Assembly: GCA_945862155.1 (NCBI GenBank)
Contig: CAMAXJ010000002.1
Location: 1 to 64,000 of the forward strand
Length of the DNA: 64,000 nucleotides
Reading direction: 5' to 3'
Origin: Rhodoluna limnophila
GTDB taxonomy: Bacteria; Actinomycetota; Actinomycetes; Actinomycetales; Microbacteriaceae
The notes under the pieces were generated by a model, which was given only the letters and a program-made list of their open reading frames with translations, made no database searches and had not been told where the DNA came from. The position numbers and the translations under genes are program-made. Below, piece by piece: positions 10,489 through 24,350 of this stretch. The number at the start of each line of letters is the position of its first letter. Positions within the stretch are counted from its first letter, which is position 1.

Positions 10489-11967
10489 ATGACCATTGAC
10501 ACAACCGTAAAGGCACCAAAGCAAGTAGCCCTTAATGACATCGGCACCGCTGAAGAATTTCTAGCTGCAGTCGAAAAGACTCTAAAGTTCTTCAACGACG
10601 GGGACCTCATTGAAGGAACCGTTGTAAAAATCGACCGCGACGAGGTTTTACTCGACGTTGGATACAAGACCGAGGGTGTCATTCCCTCCCGTGAGCTCTC
10701 TATTCGCCACGACGCGGATCCAGGCGACATTGTTTCCGTTGGTGACAAAATTGAGGCCCTTGTTCTTCAGAAAGAAGACAAAGAAGGCCGTCTTATTCTT
10801 TCCAAGAAGCGTGCACTCTACGAGCGCGCTTGGGGTGATGTTGAGAAGGTTAAGGAAGCCGATGGCACCGTCACCGGTACCGTTATCGAAGTTGTCAAGG
10901 GTGGACTTATTGTCGACATCGGACTTCGCGGATTCCTTCCAGCTTCTTTGATTGAACTTCGCCGTGTGCGCGACCTAGGTCCTTACCTAGGGCAAGAAGT
11001 AGAAGCGAAGATTCTCGAGCTTGATAAGAACCGTAACAACGTTGTTCTGTCTCGCCGTGCGCTTCTCGAGCAGAGCCAGTCGGCATCTCGCTCGACCTTC
11101 CTAGCTGATCTTGCTAAGGGCCAGATTCGAACAGGTGTTGTTTCCTCAATCGTTAACTTTGGAGCATTCATCGATCTTGGCGGTGTAGACGGACTAGTTC
11201 ACGTATCCGAGCTTTCTTGGAAGCACATCGAGCACGCTTCCGAAGTCGTTGAGATCGGTCAAGAAGTCACTGTTGAGGTCCTAGAAGTTGACCAGGATCG
11301 TGAGCGCGTTTCACTTTCCTTGAAGGCAACTCAGGAAGACCCATGGCAGGTATTCGCTCGTACTCATTCAATCAGTCAGTACGCCCCAGGTAAGGTCACA
11401 AAGCTTGTACCGTTTGGTGCGTTTGTGCGTGTTGCAGATGGTATTGAAGGTCTAGTACACATCTCTGAGCTTTCAACCAAGCACATCGAATTGGCTGAGC
11501 AGGTAGTCGCCGTAAACCAGGATGTATTCGTGAAGGTCATCGACATCGATCTAGATCGCCGTCGTATTTCACTGTCCTTGAAGCAGGCACTTGAAGAAGT
11601 TAACCCAGAGGGCACAGAGTTCAACCCAGCTCTTTACGGAATGTATGCAGAATATGACGACAAGGGTCAATACAAGTACCCTGATGGTTTCGATGCAGCA
11701 ACCGGCGAATGGCAGCCAGGACACGAAAAAGCCCGAGGCAAGTGGGAGAAGGAATACTCCGAAGCTAACGCACGCTGGGAAGAGCACAAGAAGCAGGTTG
11801 CAATTGCAAACAAGCTAGCCGCTTCCTTGCCTGATGTCCCAGCTCCAAGCTCCGCACCAGCGACTGAGTCAAGCACTAGCGAGACCACAGAAGCACCTAG
11901 TGCTGGAACGCTGTCAGAGGATGCTTCTTTGAGTGCCCTTCGCGACAAGCTAAGCGACAACGAGTAA
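10489..11967 (+). CDS. rpsA: 30S ribosomal protein S1
   Basis: Four S1 repeats (EGTVVKIDRDEVLLDVGYKTEGVIP; GVVSSIVNFGAFIDLGGVDGLVHVSELSW etc.); ATG 10489 with upstream GGAG. Confidence 0.96.
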   Translation: MTIDTTVKAPKQVALNDIGTAEEFLAAVEKTLKFFNDGDLIEGTVVKIDRDEVLLDVGYKTEGVIPSRELSIRHDADPGDIVSVGDKIEALVLQKEDKEGRLILSKKRALYERAWGDVEKVKEADGTVTGTVIEVVKGGLIVDIGLRGFLPASLIELRRVRDLGPYLGQEVEAKILELDKNRNNVVLSRRALLEQSQSASRSTFLADLAKGQIRTGVVSSIVNFGAFIDLGGVDGLVHVSELSWKHIEHASEVVEIGQEVTVEVLEVDQDRERVSLSLKATQEDPWQVFARTHSISQYAPGKVTKLVPFGAFVRVADGIEGLVHISELSTKHIELAEQVVAVNQDVFVKVIDIDLDRRRISLSLKQALEEVNPEGTEFNPALYGMYAEYDDKGQYKYPDGFDAATGEWQPGHEKARGKWEKEYSEANARWEEHKKQVAIANKLAASLPDVPAPSSAPATESSTSETTEAPSAGTLSEDASLSALRDKLSDNE

Positions 11968-11988
11968 ACAGTTTGAAAATTGAGATCC

Positions 11989-12025
11989 GGGGACTGGCTT
12001 TGGCTAGTCCCCGTTTCTTTGTTTG
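11989..12025 (+). terminator. Rho-independent terminator downstream of rpsA
   Basis: GGGGACTGGC-TTTG-GCTAGTCCCC stem (one G-T pair) followed by GTTTCTTTGTTTG. Confidence 0.8.
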
Positions 12026-12037
12026 TAGGCTTGTGGA

Positions 12038-12655
12038 ATGTTCTTAGTAGGTCTCACCGGAGGTATTGCCTCGGGCAAGTCAACGGTTGCCAGCATGCTC
12101 GGCAAATACGAGAACGAAATTTTTGACGCTGATGAAATTGCACGTGAAGTGGTCATACCAGGCTCTCAGGGGCTACAGAAAATACTTAGTGAATTTGGAC
12201 CCCAAGTTCTAAATGAGGACGGAACACTATCCCGCGCTGCCTTGGCCACGGTAGTTTTCAATGACCCAACTAGAAGAGCGGCGCTTGAAAAGATTCTGCA
12301 TCCGCTTATTAAGACGCGCACCTTGGAGAAGATTGCACAGAGCCATAGCGACGTGGTGGTTTATGTCGTGCCTTTATTGGTTGAAGCAAAGGTGGATTAC
12401 CCATTTGACCTGGTAGCCACAATAGAAGCCGGCACTGAGACTCAAACAAAGCGACTTTTAGAAAACCGGGGCATGACTCCAGAGGATGCTGCCGCAAGAA
12501 TTTCCGCTCAGGCTTCTGAAGCTGAAAGGGTTGCCAGAGCCGATGTTCGAATAGATGGATCACTGAACATAGCTGACTTAGAAACCGTCGTATCCAAGTT
12601 GTGGAGTCAGATTCAGATTCTTGCTGAGCAGAAAGCCAATCATGGAAAGAACTAG
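12038..12655 (+). CDS. coaE: Dephospho-CoA kinase
   Basis: [22 protein letters not shown]-loop; [10 protein letters not shown]. Confidence 0.95.
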   Translation: MFLVGLTGGIASGKSTVASMLGKYENEIFDADEIAREVVIPGSQGLQKILSEFGPQVLNEDGTLSRAALATVVFNDPTRRAALEKILHPLIKTRTLEKIAQSHSDVVVYVVPLLVEAKVDYPFDLVATIEAGTETQTKRLLENRGMTPEDAAARISAQASEAERVARADVRIDGSLNIADLETVVSKLWSQIQILAEQKANHGKN

Positions 12656-14714
12656 GGCATTTACCCCGTTCAAGGTTGTAAGTGACTTCCAGCCATCTGG
12701 TGATCAACCAGAAGCAATTGCACAACTTACCAAGCGAATCAATGCTGGTGAGAAAGACGTCGTACTTATGGGCGCGACTGGAACTGGAAAATCAGCAACT
12801 ACCGCTTGGTTGATTGAGGCGCTCCAGCGACCAACACTTGTCATGGCCCATAACAAGACTCTTGCCGCTCAATTGGTCACGGAATTTAGGGAAATGTTTC
12901 CCAATAATGCTGTTGAATATTTTGTTAGCTACTACGACTATTACCAGCCAGAGGCCTATGTTCCGCAGACCGATACTTTCATTGAAAAGGATTCAAGTAT
13001 CAATGAGGAGGTTGAACGGCTGAGATACTCAGCAACCATGAGCCTGCTATCGCGCAGGGACGTGATTGTTGTATCCACTGTTTCCTGCATCTACGGCCTT
13101 GGTGCACCTAAAGAATACCTAGATCAGTCGATACCCCTTCAAGTAGGCCAGTCAATTGATCGTGATGATTTGATTCGGAAATTCGTTTCAATGCAGTACC
13201 AGCGAAATGACATTGATTTCTCGAGAGGGAACTTCCGTGTCAAGGGAGACACCATTGAGATCATTCCGGTGTACGACGAATACGCGATTAGGGTAGAGCT
13301 CTTCGGTGATGAGATTGAGGCTATCTATTCGCTTCATTCACTAACTGGTGAGGTCATCAAGCAGCTAGATGCCATTTCAATATTTCCAGCCAGTCACTAC
13401 GTCGCTTCTCCAGCCCAAATGGGTAGAGCTATTGAAGCAATTGAGAATGAACTTGCAGGCCGGCTAAGGGAGTTTGAGTCCCAGGGCAAGCTTCTTGAAG
13501 CGCAGCGCATCAAAATGCGCACCAATTTTGACTTAGAAATGATTCGCGAACTTGGCTTTTGCTCGGGAATCGAAAACTATTCGAGGCACATTGATGGCAG
13601 ATCCGAAGGGGAGCCACCATCGTGCCTACTGGATTACTTCCCAGAAGATTTCCTAACCGTAATTGATGAGTCTCATGCGACCGTTCCGCAAATCGGAGCA
13701 ATGTACGAAGGGGATGCTTCTAGAAAACGGACTCTGGTCGAACACGGCTTCAGACTTCCATCCGCGATGGATAATAGACCGCTCAAATGGTCCGAATTTC
13801 AAACAAGAGTGGGGCAGACGATTTACTTATCTGCAACTCCTGGCAAGTACGAGCTAGCTGCCGCTGATGGAGTAGTTGAGCAAATCATTCGCCCAACCGG
13901 TTTGGTTGATCCAGCAATAGTGCTCAAGCCAACTAAGGGCCAGATCGACGATCTTCTTGAGGAGATTCGAATCCGTTCTGCCAAGCAGGAGCGAGTGCTG
14001 GTCACAACCCTCACCAAGAAGATGGCTGAAGAATTGACGGATTACCTTTCCGAAGCTGGTGTAAAGGTCCGATACTTGCACTCCGATGTTGACACCCTTA
14101 AGCGAGTTGAACTACTCAGGCAGTTGAGACAGGGTGTCTACGACGTGCTGGTTGGTATCAATTTGCTGCGTGAAGGTCTTGATTTGCCGGAAGTGTCATT
14201 GGTCGCAATTCTTGATGCCGACAAGGAAGGGTTCTTACGCTCGGCTACATCCCTTGTTCAAACTATTGGGCGTGCAGCTAGAAACATTGGGGGCGAGGTA
14301 CACATGTACGGAGATAACCTCACTGATTCAATGAAGAAAGCCATCGATGAAACCACCAGAAGACGCGCTAAACAAGTTGCTTACAACAAGGAAAAAGGGG
14401 TCGACCCACAACCTCTCCAGAAGAGAATCGTAGACATCACTGACCAGCTAGAAAGAGAAGAGATTGACACTGCCGAATTGATCGCTGAGTTTGGTCAGGG
14501 TAAGGGGCGAAAGAAGCAGGCAGTTCCGCTGCGGTCCAAACGCGGCATCGCTGCTATGGCCGAGGACGAGATTATGTCGGTAGTGATTGACCTGGACGCC
14601 CAAATGAGGCACGCCGCTAAAGAACTTCAGTTCGAGCTAGCGGCAAGACTTCGAGACGAAATTGGTGAGCTCAAGCATGAATTACGCCAGATGAAGAAGG
14701 CTGGACACATCTAA
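12642..14714 (+). CDS. uvrB: UvrABC system protein B
   Basis: [46 protein letters not shown]-terminal UVR domain; ATG 12642. Confidence 0.97.
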   Translation: MERTRAFTPFKVVSDFQPSGDQPEAIAQLTKRINAGEKDVVLMGATGTGKSATTAWLIEALQRPTLVMAHNKTLAAQLVTEFREMFPNNAVEYFVSYYDYYQPEAYVPQTDTFIEKDSSINEEVERLRYSATMSLLSRRDVIVVSTVSCIYGLGAPKEYLDQSIPLQVGQSIDRDDLIRKFVSMQYQRNDIDFSRGNFRVKGDTIEIIPVYDEYAIRVELFGDEIEAIYSLHSLTGEVIKQLDAISIFPASHYVASPAQMGRAIEAIENELAGRLREFESQGKLLEAQRIKMRTNFDLEMIRELGFCSGIENYSRHIDGRSEGEPPSCLLDYFPEDFLTVIDESHATVPQIGAMYEGDASRKRTLVEHGFRLPSAMDNRPLKWSEFQTRVGQTIYLSATPGKYELAAADGVVEQIIRPTGLVDPAIVLKPTKGQIDDLLEEIRIRSAKQERVLVTTLTKKMAEELTDYLSEAGVKVRYLHSDVDTLKRVELLRQLRQGVYDVLVGINLLREGLDLPEVSLVAILDADKEGFLRSATSLVQTIGRAARNIGGEVHMYGDNLTDSMKKAIDETTRRRAKQVAYNKEKGVDPQPLQKRIVDITDQLEREEIDTAELIAEFGQGKGRKKQAVPLRSKRGIAAMAEDEIMSVVIDLDAQMRHAAKELQFELAARLRDEIGELKHELRQMKKAGHI

Positions 14715-14747
14715 GTTGACTGTCGCAGCAGGGTTAGGCTTGTAGAC

Positions 14748-17609
14748 GTGAATCCCCAGACCGGCCAATCCCAGGACCTCCTTGTCGTTAAGGGTGCCAG
14801 AGTTCATAATCTTCAGAACATCACTGTTGAGATGCCACGAAATTCTCTAGTCGTTTTCACTGGTTTGTCTGGTTCTGGCAAGTCATCACTAGCGTTCGAC
14901 ACTATTTTCGCTGAAGGCCAGCGTCGATACGTAGAGTCTTTGTCAGCATATGCCAGACAGTTCCTTGGGCAGGTAGACCGCCCAGATGTCGATTTTATCG
15001 AAGGCCTTTCTCCAGCAGTTTCTATAGACCAGAAATCTACCAATAGAAACCCTCGCTCTACGGTTGGAACAATCACCGAGATTCATGACTACCTGAGATT
15101 GCTCTGGGCGCGAATAGGAGTCCCATTCTGTTCAGAGTGTGGCGAGCAGATCGTGAAGCAGACACCTCAGCAAGTTGTTGATCAGATTCTTGAAAATGAA
15201 GACGGAACGAAGTTCCAGGTACTGGCGGAGCTAGTTGATCAGAAAAAAGGCGAATTCGCAGATTTGTTCAAAGAACTAATCGCTCAAGGTTATGCACGTG
15301 CGATGGTAGATGGGGAGACCATTTCTTTGGCAGAGGCCAAGCCGCTGAAGAAGTCATACAAACACGACATCGCAGTAGTGGTAGACCGCCTGGCTATCAA
15401 AGCCGGAATTACTGGAAGACTTACGGACTCTATTGAAACAGCTCTAAAGCTTGCCGGCGGTAAGGTCACAATTGACTTCGTTGACCGCAAAGGTAAAGAT
15501 TCAAAGCGAAGTTTCTCAGAGCAGATGTCATGCCCGAATGACCATGCGCTTGCCATTACAGAGATAGAACCCAGAACATTTTCATTCAATGCACCTTTTG
15601 GCGCATGCCAGGAGTGCTCTGGCTTGGGCACAAAGATGGCAGTTGATGCCGACTTGGTTATCGGCGATGTTGAAGCTTCAATTCTTGATGGGGTAATTCT
15701 CCCTTGGTCTACTCAAGGCAAAGGTCTTTTCCATTACTTTTCACGAATGTTGCAGGGTCTTGCGAAGGATCTGACTTTCTCACTCAAAACCCCATGGCAG
15801 GAGCTTCCCGAGGAAGTTCAGTATGCAATTCTGCATGGCAATGATTTCGATGTTCAGGTTAAGTGGAAGAACAGGTATGGACGCGAGTTGCGTTACACCA
15901 CAGGTTTTGAAGGCGTCCTCAACTACATAGAACGCAAATACCTAGAATCTGAGAACGACTATTCCCGAGGAAGGTGGGCAGGATTTCTTCGTGAAATTCC
16001 TTGCCCTGCGTGCGAAGGCGCAAGGCTTAGACCTGAAGTACTTGCGATTAAGGTTGCGGGCACCTCAATCTCATCTGTTGCAGCAATGAGCTTGGGTGAC
16101 TGCGTTGATTTTTTTACAAAGCTCAAGCTAGGTAAGCGAGATGAAAAGATTGCCGCTCAGGTTTTGAGAGAGATTAGAGCTCGATTAGATTTCCTGATGT
16201 CGGTAGGACTTGACTATCTTTCTTTGGAACGCGCCGCCGGATCACTCTCGGGCGGAGAAGCCCAGCGCATCAGACTTGCGACCCAGATCGGTTCTGGCCT
16301 AACAGGTGTTCTCTATGTCTTGGACGAGCCCTCCATCGGTCTTCACCAGCGTGATAACCGTCGGTTGATTGACACTTTGATCAAGCTTCGTGAGCTTGGA
16401 AACACGCTAGTTGTGGTTGAGCATGATGAAGACACAATCAGAACTTCTGACTGGGTCGTAGACATTGGACCGGGAGCTGGAATCAACGGTGGTCGAGTGG
16501 TCCACTCGGGAACTTACAAGGAGCTGCTCACAAACAAGGAGTCCATCACAGGAGATTACCTCTCTGGTCGTAAGAGTATTTCTCTTCCTAAGACCAGGCG
16601 AGTAATTGACCCCAAGCGTCAGATCACTGTTGTTGGAGCCAAGGCAAATAACCTTAAGAACCTAACGGTTAGCTTTCCGCTAGGGGCATTTATTGCAGTC
16701 ACGGGTGTAAGCGGATCTGGTAAATCCACTTTGGTAAACGACATTCTCTATAACGTCATGGCCAACGCACTCAACGGAGCAAAGCTAGTAGCTGGTAAGC
16801 ACACGCGTATTACTGGCCTTGCCCAGCTCGATAAGGTCGTGCATGTAGATCAAAACCCAATAGGCCGCACCCCAAGATCGAACCCTGCAACTTACACCGG
16901 TGTCTTTGACCACATCCGAAAGCTATTTGCCGAAACTTCCGAATCAAAGGCTCGCGGGTATTTACAGGGAAGATTCTCATTCAATGTCAAAGGAGGTCGC
17001 TGCGAGGCTTGTAGCGGAGACGGAACTTTGAAGATTGAAATGAACTTTCTTCCGGATGTCTACGTTTCTTGCGAGACCTGTCACGGGGCGAGGTACAACA
17101 GAGAGACTCTTCAGGTCAAATACAAAGGCAAATCCATCTCTGAAGTGCTTGAAATGCCTATTGAGGAAGCAGCCACGTTCTTCGAAGCAATTTCATCAAT
17201 CTCCAGATATCTCACCACACTGGTTGATGTTGGGCTCGGTTATGTTCGGCTTGGCCAGTCGGCCACGACTCTTTCTGGCGGTGAAGCCCAGCGTGTAAAG
17301 CTCGCCACAGAGCTGCAGCGAAGATCAACTGGACGAACTGTTTATGTTCTGGACGAACCAACAACAGGCCTTCACTTCGAGGATGTCAGAAAGCTTCTAT
17401 TGGTATTGAACTCTTTGGTTGAAAAGGGAAATACCGTGATAGTTATTGAGCACAATCTTGATGTCATCAAGTCGGCCGACTGGATTCTTGATCTTGGACC
17501 TGAGGGTGGCTTCCGAGGCGGAGAACTAGTTGCAGAAGGTACCCCGGAGCAGGTTGCCAAAAACAAGGCAAGCTTTACTGGCTCGTTCCTCAAGGAGATA
17601 CTGAAGTAG
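14748..17609 (+). CDS. uvrA: UvrABC system protein A
   Basis: [39 protein letters not shown]; two ABC signatures ([26 protein letters not shown]); CxxC zinc motifs. Confidence 0.98.
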   Translation: MNPQTGQSQDLLVVKGARVHNLQNITVEMPRNSLVVFTGLSGSGKSSLAFDTIFAEGQRRYVESLSAYARQFLGQVDRPDVDFIEGLSPAVSIDQKSTNRNPRSTVGTITEIHDYLRLLWARIGVPFCSECGEQIVKQTPQQVVDQILENEDGTKFQVLAELVDQKKGEFADLFKELIAQGYARAMVDGETISLAEAKPLKKSYKHDIAVVVDRLAIKAGITGRLTDSIETALKLAGGKVTIDFVDRKGKDSKRSFSEQMSCPNDHALAITEIEPRTFSFNAPFGACQECSGLGTKMAVDADLVIGDVEASILDGVILPWSTQGKGLFHYFSRMLQGLAKDLTFSLKTPWQELPEEVQYAILHGNDFDVQVKWKNRYGRELRYTTGFEGVLNYIERKYLESENDYSRGRWAGFLREIPCPACEGARLRPEVLAIKVAGTSISSVAAMSLGDCVDFFTKLKLGKRDEKIAAQVLREIRARLDFLMSVGLDYLSLERAAGSLSGGEAQRIRLATQIGSGLTGVLYVLDEPSIGLHQRDNRRLIDTLIKLRELGNTLVVVEHDEDTIRTSDWVVDIGPGAGINGGRVVHSGTYKELLTNKESITGDYLSGRKSISLPKTRRVIDPKRQITVVGAKANNLKNLTVSFPLGAFIAVTGVSGSGKSTLVNDILYNVMANALNGAKLVAGKHTRITGLAQLDKVVHVDQNPIGRTPRSNPATYTGVFDHIRKLFAETSESKARGYLQGRFSFNVKGGRCEACSGDGTLKIEMNFLPDVYVSCETCHGARYNRETLQVKYKGKSISEVLEMPIEEAATFFEAISSISRYLTTLVDVGLGYVRLGQSATTLSGGEAQRVKLATELQRRSTGRTVYVLDEPTTGLHFEDVRKLLLVLNSLVEKGNTVIVIEHNLDVIKSADWILDLGPEGGFRGGELVAEGTPEQVAKNKASFTGSFLKEILK

Positions 17610-19469
17610 ATGGCCAACGATTTGTCTTTTAGGCCAAAGACATCGGAGATTCCTACAAGGCCCGGAGTTTATCGTTTCTACGATGACAAAAGGCGCGTCC
17701 TTTATGTAGGAAAGGCCAAAAACCTTCGAGCCAGATTGCAGAGCTATTTCGCTCCAGTTGATTCGCTGCACGAGCGCACACGAAGGATGGTGCTCTCTGC
17801 AAGTGATGTCGATTGGACCATAGTCAAAACTGAGTTTGAAGCTTTGCAGCTCGAGTACACCTGGATTAAGGAATTCAATCCTCCCTTCAATGTTCGATTT
17901 AAGGACGACAAGTCGTATCCATATCTTGCTGTCTCTCTATCGGAGAAGATGCCGAGGGTATTTATCACCCGCAATAGAGATCTCAAAGGTGTCAAGTATT
18001 TCGGTCCTTACACGCAGGCCTGGGCTATCAGACAAACCCTTGACACACTGCTCAGGGTTTTTCCGATTCGGTCATGTTCGTCTGGAGTATTCAAAGCAGC
18101 TAAGAGTGCTAATAGACCGTGTTTGCTTGCTGACATCGGCAAATGTTCTGCTCCTTGTGTAGATCGTGTGGACCAAACAGAGCATCTAGATATCGCAAAA
18201 GAGCTTGTAGCATTCATGAACGGCATGGACCCCAAACAAGTTGAGATCCTCCAAGACCGTATGGAGAAGGCCTCAGAAGATCAAAACTATGAATTGGCTG
18301 CCAGGCTCAGAGATAACATCGGAGCACTTGAGACCGTGCTGGAAAAGAGCACTGTCGTTTTTAGCGACTTGACGGACGCAGATCTGTTTGGAATCGCGCA
18401 CGACGAGCTTGCCGCGGCGGTGTCCTTGTTTACTGTTCGTGGAGGTCGAATCAGGGGAGTGCGGTCCTGGGTTGTTGACAAGGAGATTGAACAACCTCTT
18501 GAAGAATTGGTTCGCCAAGTAATTCTCTTTGCCTATGCGTCCACAGAAGGTGTTGAGGCACCATCGGTTCCTAAGGAGATTTTGGTTCCCGCGATTCCCG
18601 AAGATGCTTCAGAGCTAGAAAAATTCCTTGAACAGACACGGGGTTCCTCAGTATCGCTTCGAGTTCCCAAAAGAGGGGATAAGGCAGCTCTTGCAGGCAC
18701 TGCTCTAGAAAACGCAGAATATTCGCTTTCTCTCTACAAAACCCGTAGAACAGCTGATTTCACATCACGCTCAGAGTCACTCAGCGCTCTAGCTAGGGCG
18801 CTATCGCTCACGGAAGCGCCTTTGCGAATTGAGTGCTATGACGTGTCTCATCTTTCGGGAACTAACATCGTGGCTTCAATGGTGGTATTCGAAGATGGTC
18901 TAGCAAAAAAATCGCAGTATCGACAATTCAACATTGAGTCGGCCGTGGATGACACCGATGCCATTTACCAGGTGCTTTCGAGAAGACTGAAGTACCTCAG
19001 AGATCCTCAAAGCCTTGATGACGGTCGTTTCAGCTACCTGCCATCACTGATTGTTGTCGACGGCGGTATCCCTCAGGTTGGGGCAGCTAGGAGAGCAATT
19101 TCCGAATCGCCAGTTCCTGAACTAGCACTCTGCGGGCTTGCTAAAAGGCTTGAGGAGGTTTGGCTTCCAGATTCAGATTTTCCAGTAATCCTGCCCCGTG
19201 GGTCGGAGGAACTCTTCTTGCTTCAGCGAATCCGCGATGAGTCTCACCGGTTTGCCTTAACTGCTTCTAGGAAAAAGCGTTCAAGCACGATTTCAAGCAC
19301 TCTTATGGACATCCCGGGCTTAGGCGAGAAGCGAGTGACAGCTCTTCTTAGAAGATTTGGCTCAGCAAAACGACTAAAACTTGCTTCTCTTGAAGAGATA
19401 TCGGATGTGGCAGGTATTGGAACTGCCTTAGCCGAGGAGATATTGAACCAACTAAAGCAGACGCCGTAA
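17610..19469 (+). CDS. uvrC: UvrABC system protein C
   Basis: GIY-YIG N-terminus ([25 protein letters not shown]), UVR domain, C-terminal HhH. Confidence 0.97.
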   Translation: MANDLSFRPKTSEIPTRPGVYRFYDDKRRVLYVGKAKNLRARLQSYFAPVDSLHERTRRMVLSASDVDWTIVKTEFEALQLEYTWIKEFNPPFNVRFKDDKSYPYLAVSLSEKMPRVFITRNRDLKGVKYFGPYTQAWAIRQTLDTLLRVFPIRSCSSGVFKAAKSANRPCLLADIGKCSAPCVDRVDQTEHLDIAKELVAFMNGMDPKQVEILQDRMEKASEDQNYELAARLRDNIGALETVLEKSTVVFSDLTDADLFGIAHDELAAAVSLFTVRGGRIRGVRSWVVDKEIEQPLEELVRQVILFAYASTEGVEAPSVPKEILVPAIPEDASELEKFLEQTRGSSVSLRVPKRGDKAALAGTALENAEYSLSLYKTRRTADFTSRSESLSALARALSLTEAPLRIECYDVSHLSGTNIVASMVVFEDGLAKKSQYRQFNIESAVDDTDAIYQVLSRRLKYLRDPQSLDDGRFSYLPSLIVVDGGIPQVGAARRAISESPVPELALCGLAKRLEEVWLPDSDFPVILPRGSEELFLLQRIRDESHRFALTASRKKRSSTISSTLMDIPGLGEKRVTALLRRFGSAKRLKLASLEEISDVAGIGTALAEEILNQLKQTP

Positions 19470-19522
19470 CGCACTCGGGCGTGTCGCGAATTGGCTAGAC
19501 TCGTTTCAAACGAGAGGATGCG

Positions 19523-20398
19523 ATGCCCCATAACACTGGCCATCAGCTGCTTATTGTCACTGGCATGTCCGGTGCTGGGCGCTCGACCGTGGGGAATTCA
19601 CTCGAAGATCTTGGTTGGTATGTGGTCGATAACCTTCCGCCCCAGATGCTTGGGCCGATAGCGGACCTTTTCACAATAACTAAAACCCCTGTTCCAAGAC
19701 TGGCCGTAATCATCGATGTCCGTGGCGGGGAATTCTTTAGCGAACTTGAAGAGAACCTTTCGCTTTTAGGTGGAAAGGCTGTGAATGTTCGAGTTCTTTA
19801 CCTAGAGGCAAATGATTCGACACTTGTAAAGCGCTTTGAACAAGTCAGAAGACCACATCCACTTCAGGGTGATGGAACAATTCTTGATGGCATCGCAGAG
19901 GAGCGGAAGCGATTGTTAGCTCTTCGCGAGTCAGCCGATGTGGTTATGGATACTTCAGACCTGAACGTTCATCAGCTTTCAACCAAGACCGCTGAGCACT
20001 TTTCGGTTGATTCCACCGTAAAACTGCAACTGACGGTGATGAGTTTTGGGTACAAGTATGGGATCCCTGCGGATGCTGACAATGTAGCGGACGCACGGTT
20101 TATCCCGAACCCTTTCTGGAACGAAGAGCTTCGACCGTTTACCGGGTTGGACACCCAAGTGAGCGATTACGTTCTCGCTCAAACCGGTGCCATGGAATTT
20201 ATCAACAGCTACGCCAAGGCCTTACAACCAGTGCTCGATGGGTACCTGCGAGAGAACAAGCACTACGCAACTATTGCGATTGGATGCACAGGTGGAAAAC
20301 ATCGCTCGGTTGCTATCTCCACCAAACTTTCTGAGCTGTTATCAAGCAACAACGAATACACCGTCACGGTAAGACATCGTGACCTTGGTAAGGAGTAG
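19523..20398 (+). CDS. rapZ: RNase adapter protein RapZ / P-loop nucleotide-binding protein
   Basis: [39 protein letters not shown]. Confidence 0.95.
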   Translation: MPHNTGHQLLIVTGMSGAGRSTVGNSLEDLGWYVVDNLPPQMLGPIADLFTITKTPVPRLAVIIDVRGGEFFSELEENLSLLGGKAVNVRVLYLEANDSTLVKRFEQVRRPHPLQGDGTILDGIAEERKRLLALRESADVVMDTSDLNVHQLSTKTAEHFSVDSTVKLQLTVMSFGYKYGIPADADNVADARFIPNPFWNEELRPFTGLDTQVSDYVLAQTGAMEFINSYAKALQPVLDGYLRENKHYATIAIGCTGGKHRSVAISTKLSELLSSNNEYTVTVRHRDLGKE

Positions 20399-20402
20399 TA
20401 CC

Positions 20403-21383
20403 TTGGCACTGACATCGGATATTAAAGATGAGCTAGCACGAATTGATGTGCCTAAAAACGGCGTTCGAGCTGCAGAGCTTGCAACCATTCTGCGTCTTGC
20501 AGGCGGGTTGCACCTTGTCTCCGGAAAGGTCGTCATAGAAGTTGAACTTGATTCAGCACAGGTAGCAAGAAGGGTTCGTAAGGATCTTTCAGAGCTTTTT
20601 GGCTGTGAAAGCGAACTCACCGTCATCTCAGCTGGAGGAATTAGAAAGACCAATCGTTACCAGGTTCGAGTTCTTGGCCAAGGCGAGGTACTTGCGAGAC
20701 AGACTGGGCTGGTAGATACTCGTGGTCGTCCAGCCAGGGGATTACCTGCAGCGTTGGTCACTGGCTCACTAGGAGAGGCTCAAGCTGTTTGGCGTGGCGC
20801 ATTCTTGGCCCACGGCTCTCTAACCGACCCCGGTCGATCCGCAGCTCTTGAAGTCACTGCGCCAGGCAATGAAGTCGCCATGGCTTTAGTTGGAGTAGCC
20901 AGAAGGCTTGGAGTAATTGCCAAGCCGCGCGAAGTCAGGGGCGTGTTTCGCGTCGTAATACGCGACGGCGATGCGATAAGCGCAATGCTTACTCAAATGG
21001 GTGCCCATGGGCAACTTCTTAAGTGGGAAGAGCTTAGGCTAAGGCGCGAGGTGCGCGCTACAGCCAACAGACTCGCCAATTTTGACGATGCCAACCTTAG
21101 ACGCTCAGCTCAGGCTGCTGTGGCCGCAGGAGCCAGAGTTGCACGCGCTCTTGAAATTCTTGGAGACGATGTTCCGAAGCACCTAAAGTACGCAGGGGAG
21201 CTTCGCGTCAAACACAAACAGGCAAGTCTTGATGAGCTTGGAAGGCTTGCAAACCCGCCAATGACCAAAGATGCTGTTGCCGGTCGGATTCGAAGACTCT
21301 TATCTATGGCAGATAAAAAAGCCGAAGATTTGGGCATCGAAGGAACGGACGCTTTCTTGCCAGAAGACCTGGATAACGACTAA
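20403..21383 (+). CDS. whiA: WhiA sporulation/cell-division regulator
   Basis: TTG start gives [40 protein letters not shown]-like endonuclease domain and C-terminal HTH. Confidence 0.94.
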   Translation: MALTSDIKDELARIDVPKNGVRAAELATILRLAGGLHLVSGKVVIEVELDSAQVARRVRKDLSELFGCESELTVISAGGIRKTNRYQVRVLGQGEVLARQTGLVDTRGRPARGLPAALVTGSLGEAQAVWRGAFLAHGSLTDPGRSAALEVTAPGNEVAMALVGVARRLGVIAKPREVRGVFRVVIRDGDAISAMLTQMGAHGQLLKWEELRLRREVRATANRLANFDDANLRRSAQAAVAAGARVARALEILGDDVPKHLKYAGELRVKHKQASLDELGRLANPPMTKDAVAGRIRRLLSMADKKAEDLGIEGTDAFLPEDLDND

Positions 21384-21433
21384 TTGAAAACCCCCTCATA
21401 ATAGAGCTACACCTAGAGCTAAGGACAACGCCC

Positions 21434-22057
21434 ATGACTAAGTACACTCTTCCTGACCTTGATTATGATTTTGCAGCCCTTGAGCCACACATTTCAGGGC
21501 GAATCATGCAGTTGCACCATGGTAAGCATCATGCAGCATACGTTGCTGGAGCTAACGCCACTCTTGATCTAATGGCAGAGGCAAGAGAAAAGAACGATCT
21601 GGCTTGGATTAATAAGCTCCAGAAGGATCTAGCTTTCAATCTTGGTGGACACGTTAATCACTCAATTTTTTGGAAAAACCTTTCCGCAGCCGGAGGAGAC
21701 AAACCAACCGGCGAACTAGCAGCTGCTATTGATGAATTCTTCGGAAGCTACGACGGCTTCAGAGCACACTTCACAGCCAACGCCATGGGTATCCAAGGTT
21801 CAGGTTGGTCGATTCTGGCCTGGGATGTTTTGGGCCAGCGTCTGATAATCGAACAACTCTACGACCAGCAAGGAAACCTAGTCGCAGCTTCAGTTCCTCT
21901 ATTGATGTTGGATATGTGGGAGCACGCCTTTTACCTTGACTACCAGAACGTTAAAGCTGATTACGTCGCGGCCTTCTGGAACATTGTGAATTGGCAGGAC
22001 GTTCAGGCGCGGTTCGAAGCCGCAAGGGGTCAGACTAAGGGCTTACTGCTAGTCTGA
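21434..22057 (+). CDS. sodA: Superoxide dismutase (Fe/Mn family)
   Basis: [47 protein letters not shown]. Confidence 0.97.
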   Translation: MTKYTLPDLDYDFAALEPHISGRIMQLHHGKHHAAYVAGANATLDLMAEAREKNDLAWINKLQKDLAFNLGGHVNHSIFWKNLSAAGGDKPTGELAAAIDEFFGSYDGFRAHFTANAMGIQGSGWSILAWDVLGQRLIIEQLYDQQGNLVAASVPLLMLDMWEHAFYLDYQNVKADYVAAFWNIVNWQDVQARFEAARGQTKGLLLV

Positions 22058-22116
22058 TTGAAGCAATTCCACCCGAGGGTGCGTGGACCTATTTCGAAAA
22101 AAAGCTAGCGCATTAG

Positions 22117-23142
<1,026 letters not shown>

Positions 23143-23147
23143 ATAAC

Positions 23148-24350
23148 TTGAGAACTCTTTCTAATCTTGGCGATCTAGCCGGTCAACGCGTTTTGTTGCG
23201 TTGCGATTTTAACGTTCCTTTGGACAGCGGCAGTATTGCTGACGATGGCCGAATTCGCGCGGCTCTTCCAACTATTCAAAAACTGTTAGAGCTTGGGGCT
23301 AGTGTTTTGATCTGCTCTCATTTGGGCAGACCTGAGGGAATAATCAACAAAGAATTCACTTTGGCACCTGTCGCTGCAAGGCTCGGGGACCTGCTGGGGC
23401 AAAAGGTTGTTTTTGCAAACGATACCGTCGGTGCAGAAGCAAAGGCAGTAGCAAAAGCACTAGCTCCAGGTGACGTCGCGGTTTTAGAGAATCTTAGATT
23501 TGAGAATGGTGAAACTAGCAAAGATCCTGATGTTAGAAAGGCGTTTGCAAGCCAACTTGCAGCTCTCGCGGATGTTTTCGTGAGTGATGGTTTTGGCGTA
23601 GTGCATCGCAAACACGCTAGCGTCTATGAACTAGCAACACTTCTTCCCTCCGCTGCCGGATTCCTCATCGAAGCCGAAGTTAGAGTTTTGGAGCAGTTAA
23701 CTGCCTCTGACCAAAGGCCATACACCGTGGTGCTCGGGGGATCCAAAGTATCGGACAAGCTTGCTGTGATCGAATCACTGCTTCCAAAGATTGACAATTT
23801 GGTTGTCGGTGGAGGCATGCTTTTTACATTTCTAGCTGCCCAGGGCCTTGAAGTTGCCTCAAGTATTCTCGAGCAAGGCCAAATCGATACTGTAAGGCAA
23901 TACATTTCGCAGGCCGAAAGCCTTGGAGTCCGAATCACCTTGCCAACCGACATCCGCATGGCGAGTAGTTTCTCGGCAGAAGCGAAAGTAGAAGTTGCTC
24001 AGATTGATGCCCTCAATAAGACCACTTTCGGCGAAACAGGAATTGGTTTGGACATTGGCCCGGATTCTGAATTGGCATTCGCAGCAATCATCGAAGAATC
24101 TAAGGTTTGTTTTTGGAACGGTCCGATGGGTGTGTTTGAAATGGAAGCTTTTGCCTCAGGTACTCGCTCTATTGCTACGGCGCTTTCTAAGGTGCTAGGC
24201 CTTAGCGTTGTAGGCGGAGGAGATTCAGCCTCAGCGGTACGGGCTCTTGGTTTTGCGGAGAGTGATTTTGGTCATATTTCCACTGGGGGCGGAGCTAGTC
24301 TTGAATACTTGGAAGGTAAATCCTTGCCAGGCCTGGAGGTTTTAGAGTGA
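23148..24350 (+). CDS. pgk: Phosphoglycerate kinase
   Basis: RVLLRCDFNVPLDSG; ICSHLGRPEG; VLGGSKVSDKLAVI. Confidence 0.97.
   Translation: MRTLSNLGDLAGQRVLLRCDFNVPLDSGSIADDGRIRAALPTIQKLLELGASVLICSHLGRPEGIINKEFTLAPVAARLGDLLGQKVVFANDTVGAEAKAVAKALAPGDVAVLENLRFENGETSKDPDVRKAFASQLAALADVFVSDGFGVVHRKHASVYELATLLPSAAGFLIEAEVRVLEQLTASDQRPYTVVLGGSKVSDKLAVIESLLPKIDNLVVGGGMLFTFLAAQGLEVASSILEQGQIDTVRQYISQAESLGVRITLPTDIRMASSFSAEAKVEVAQIDALNKTTFGETGIGLDIGPDSELAFAAIIEESKVCFWNGPMGVFEMEAFASGTRSIATALSKVLGLSVVGGGDSASAVRALGFAESDFGHISTGGGASLEYLEGKSLPGLEVLE

Noticed and set aside
22058-22100. Terminator after sodA (TCCAC...GTGGA)
   Set aside because: Short stem with no convincing T-tract; too weak to call.
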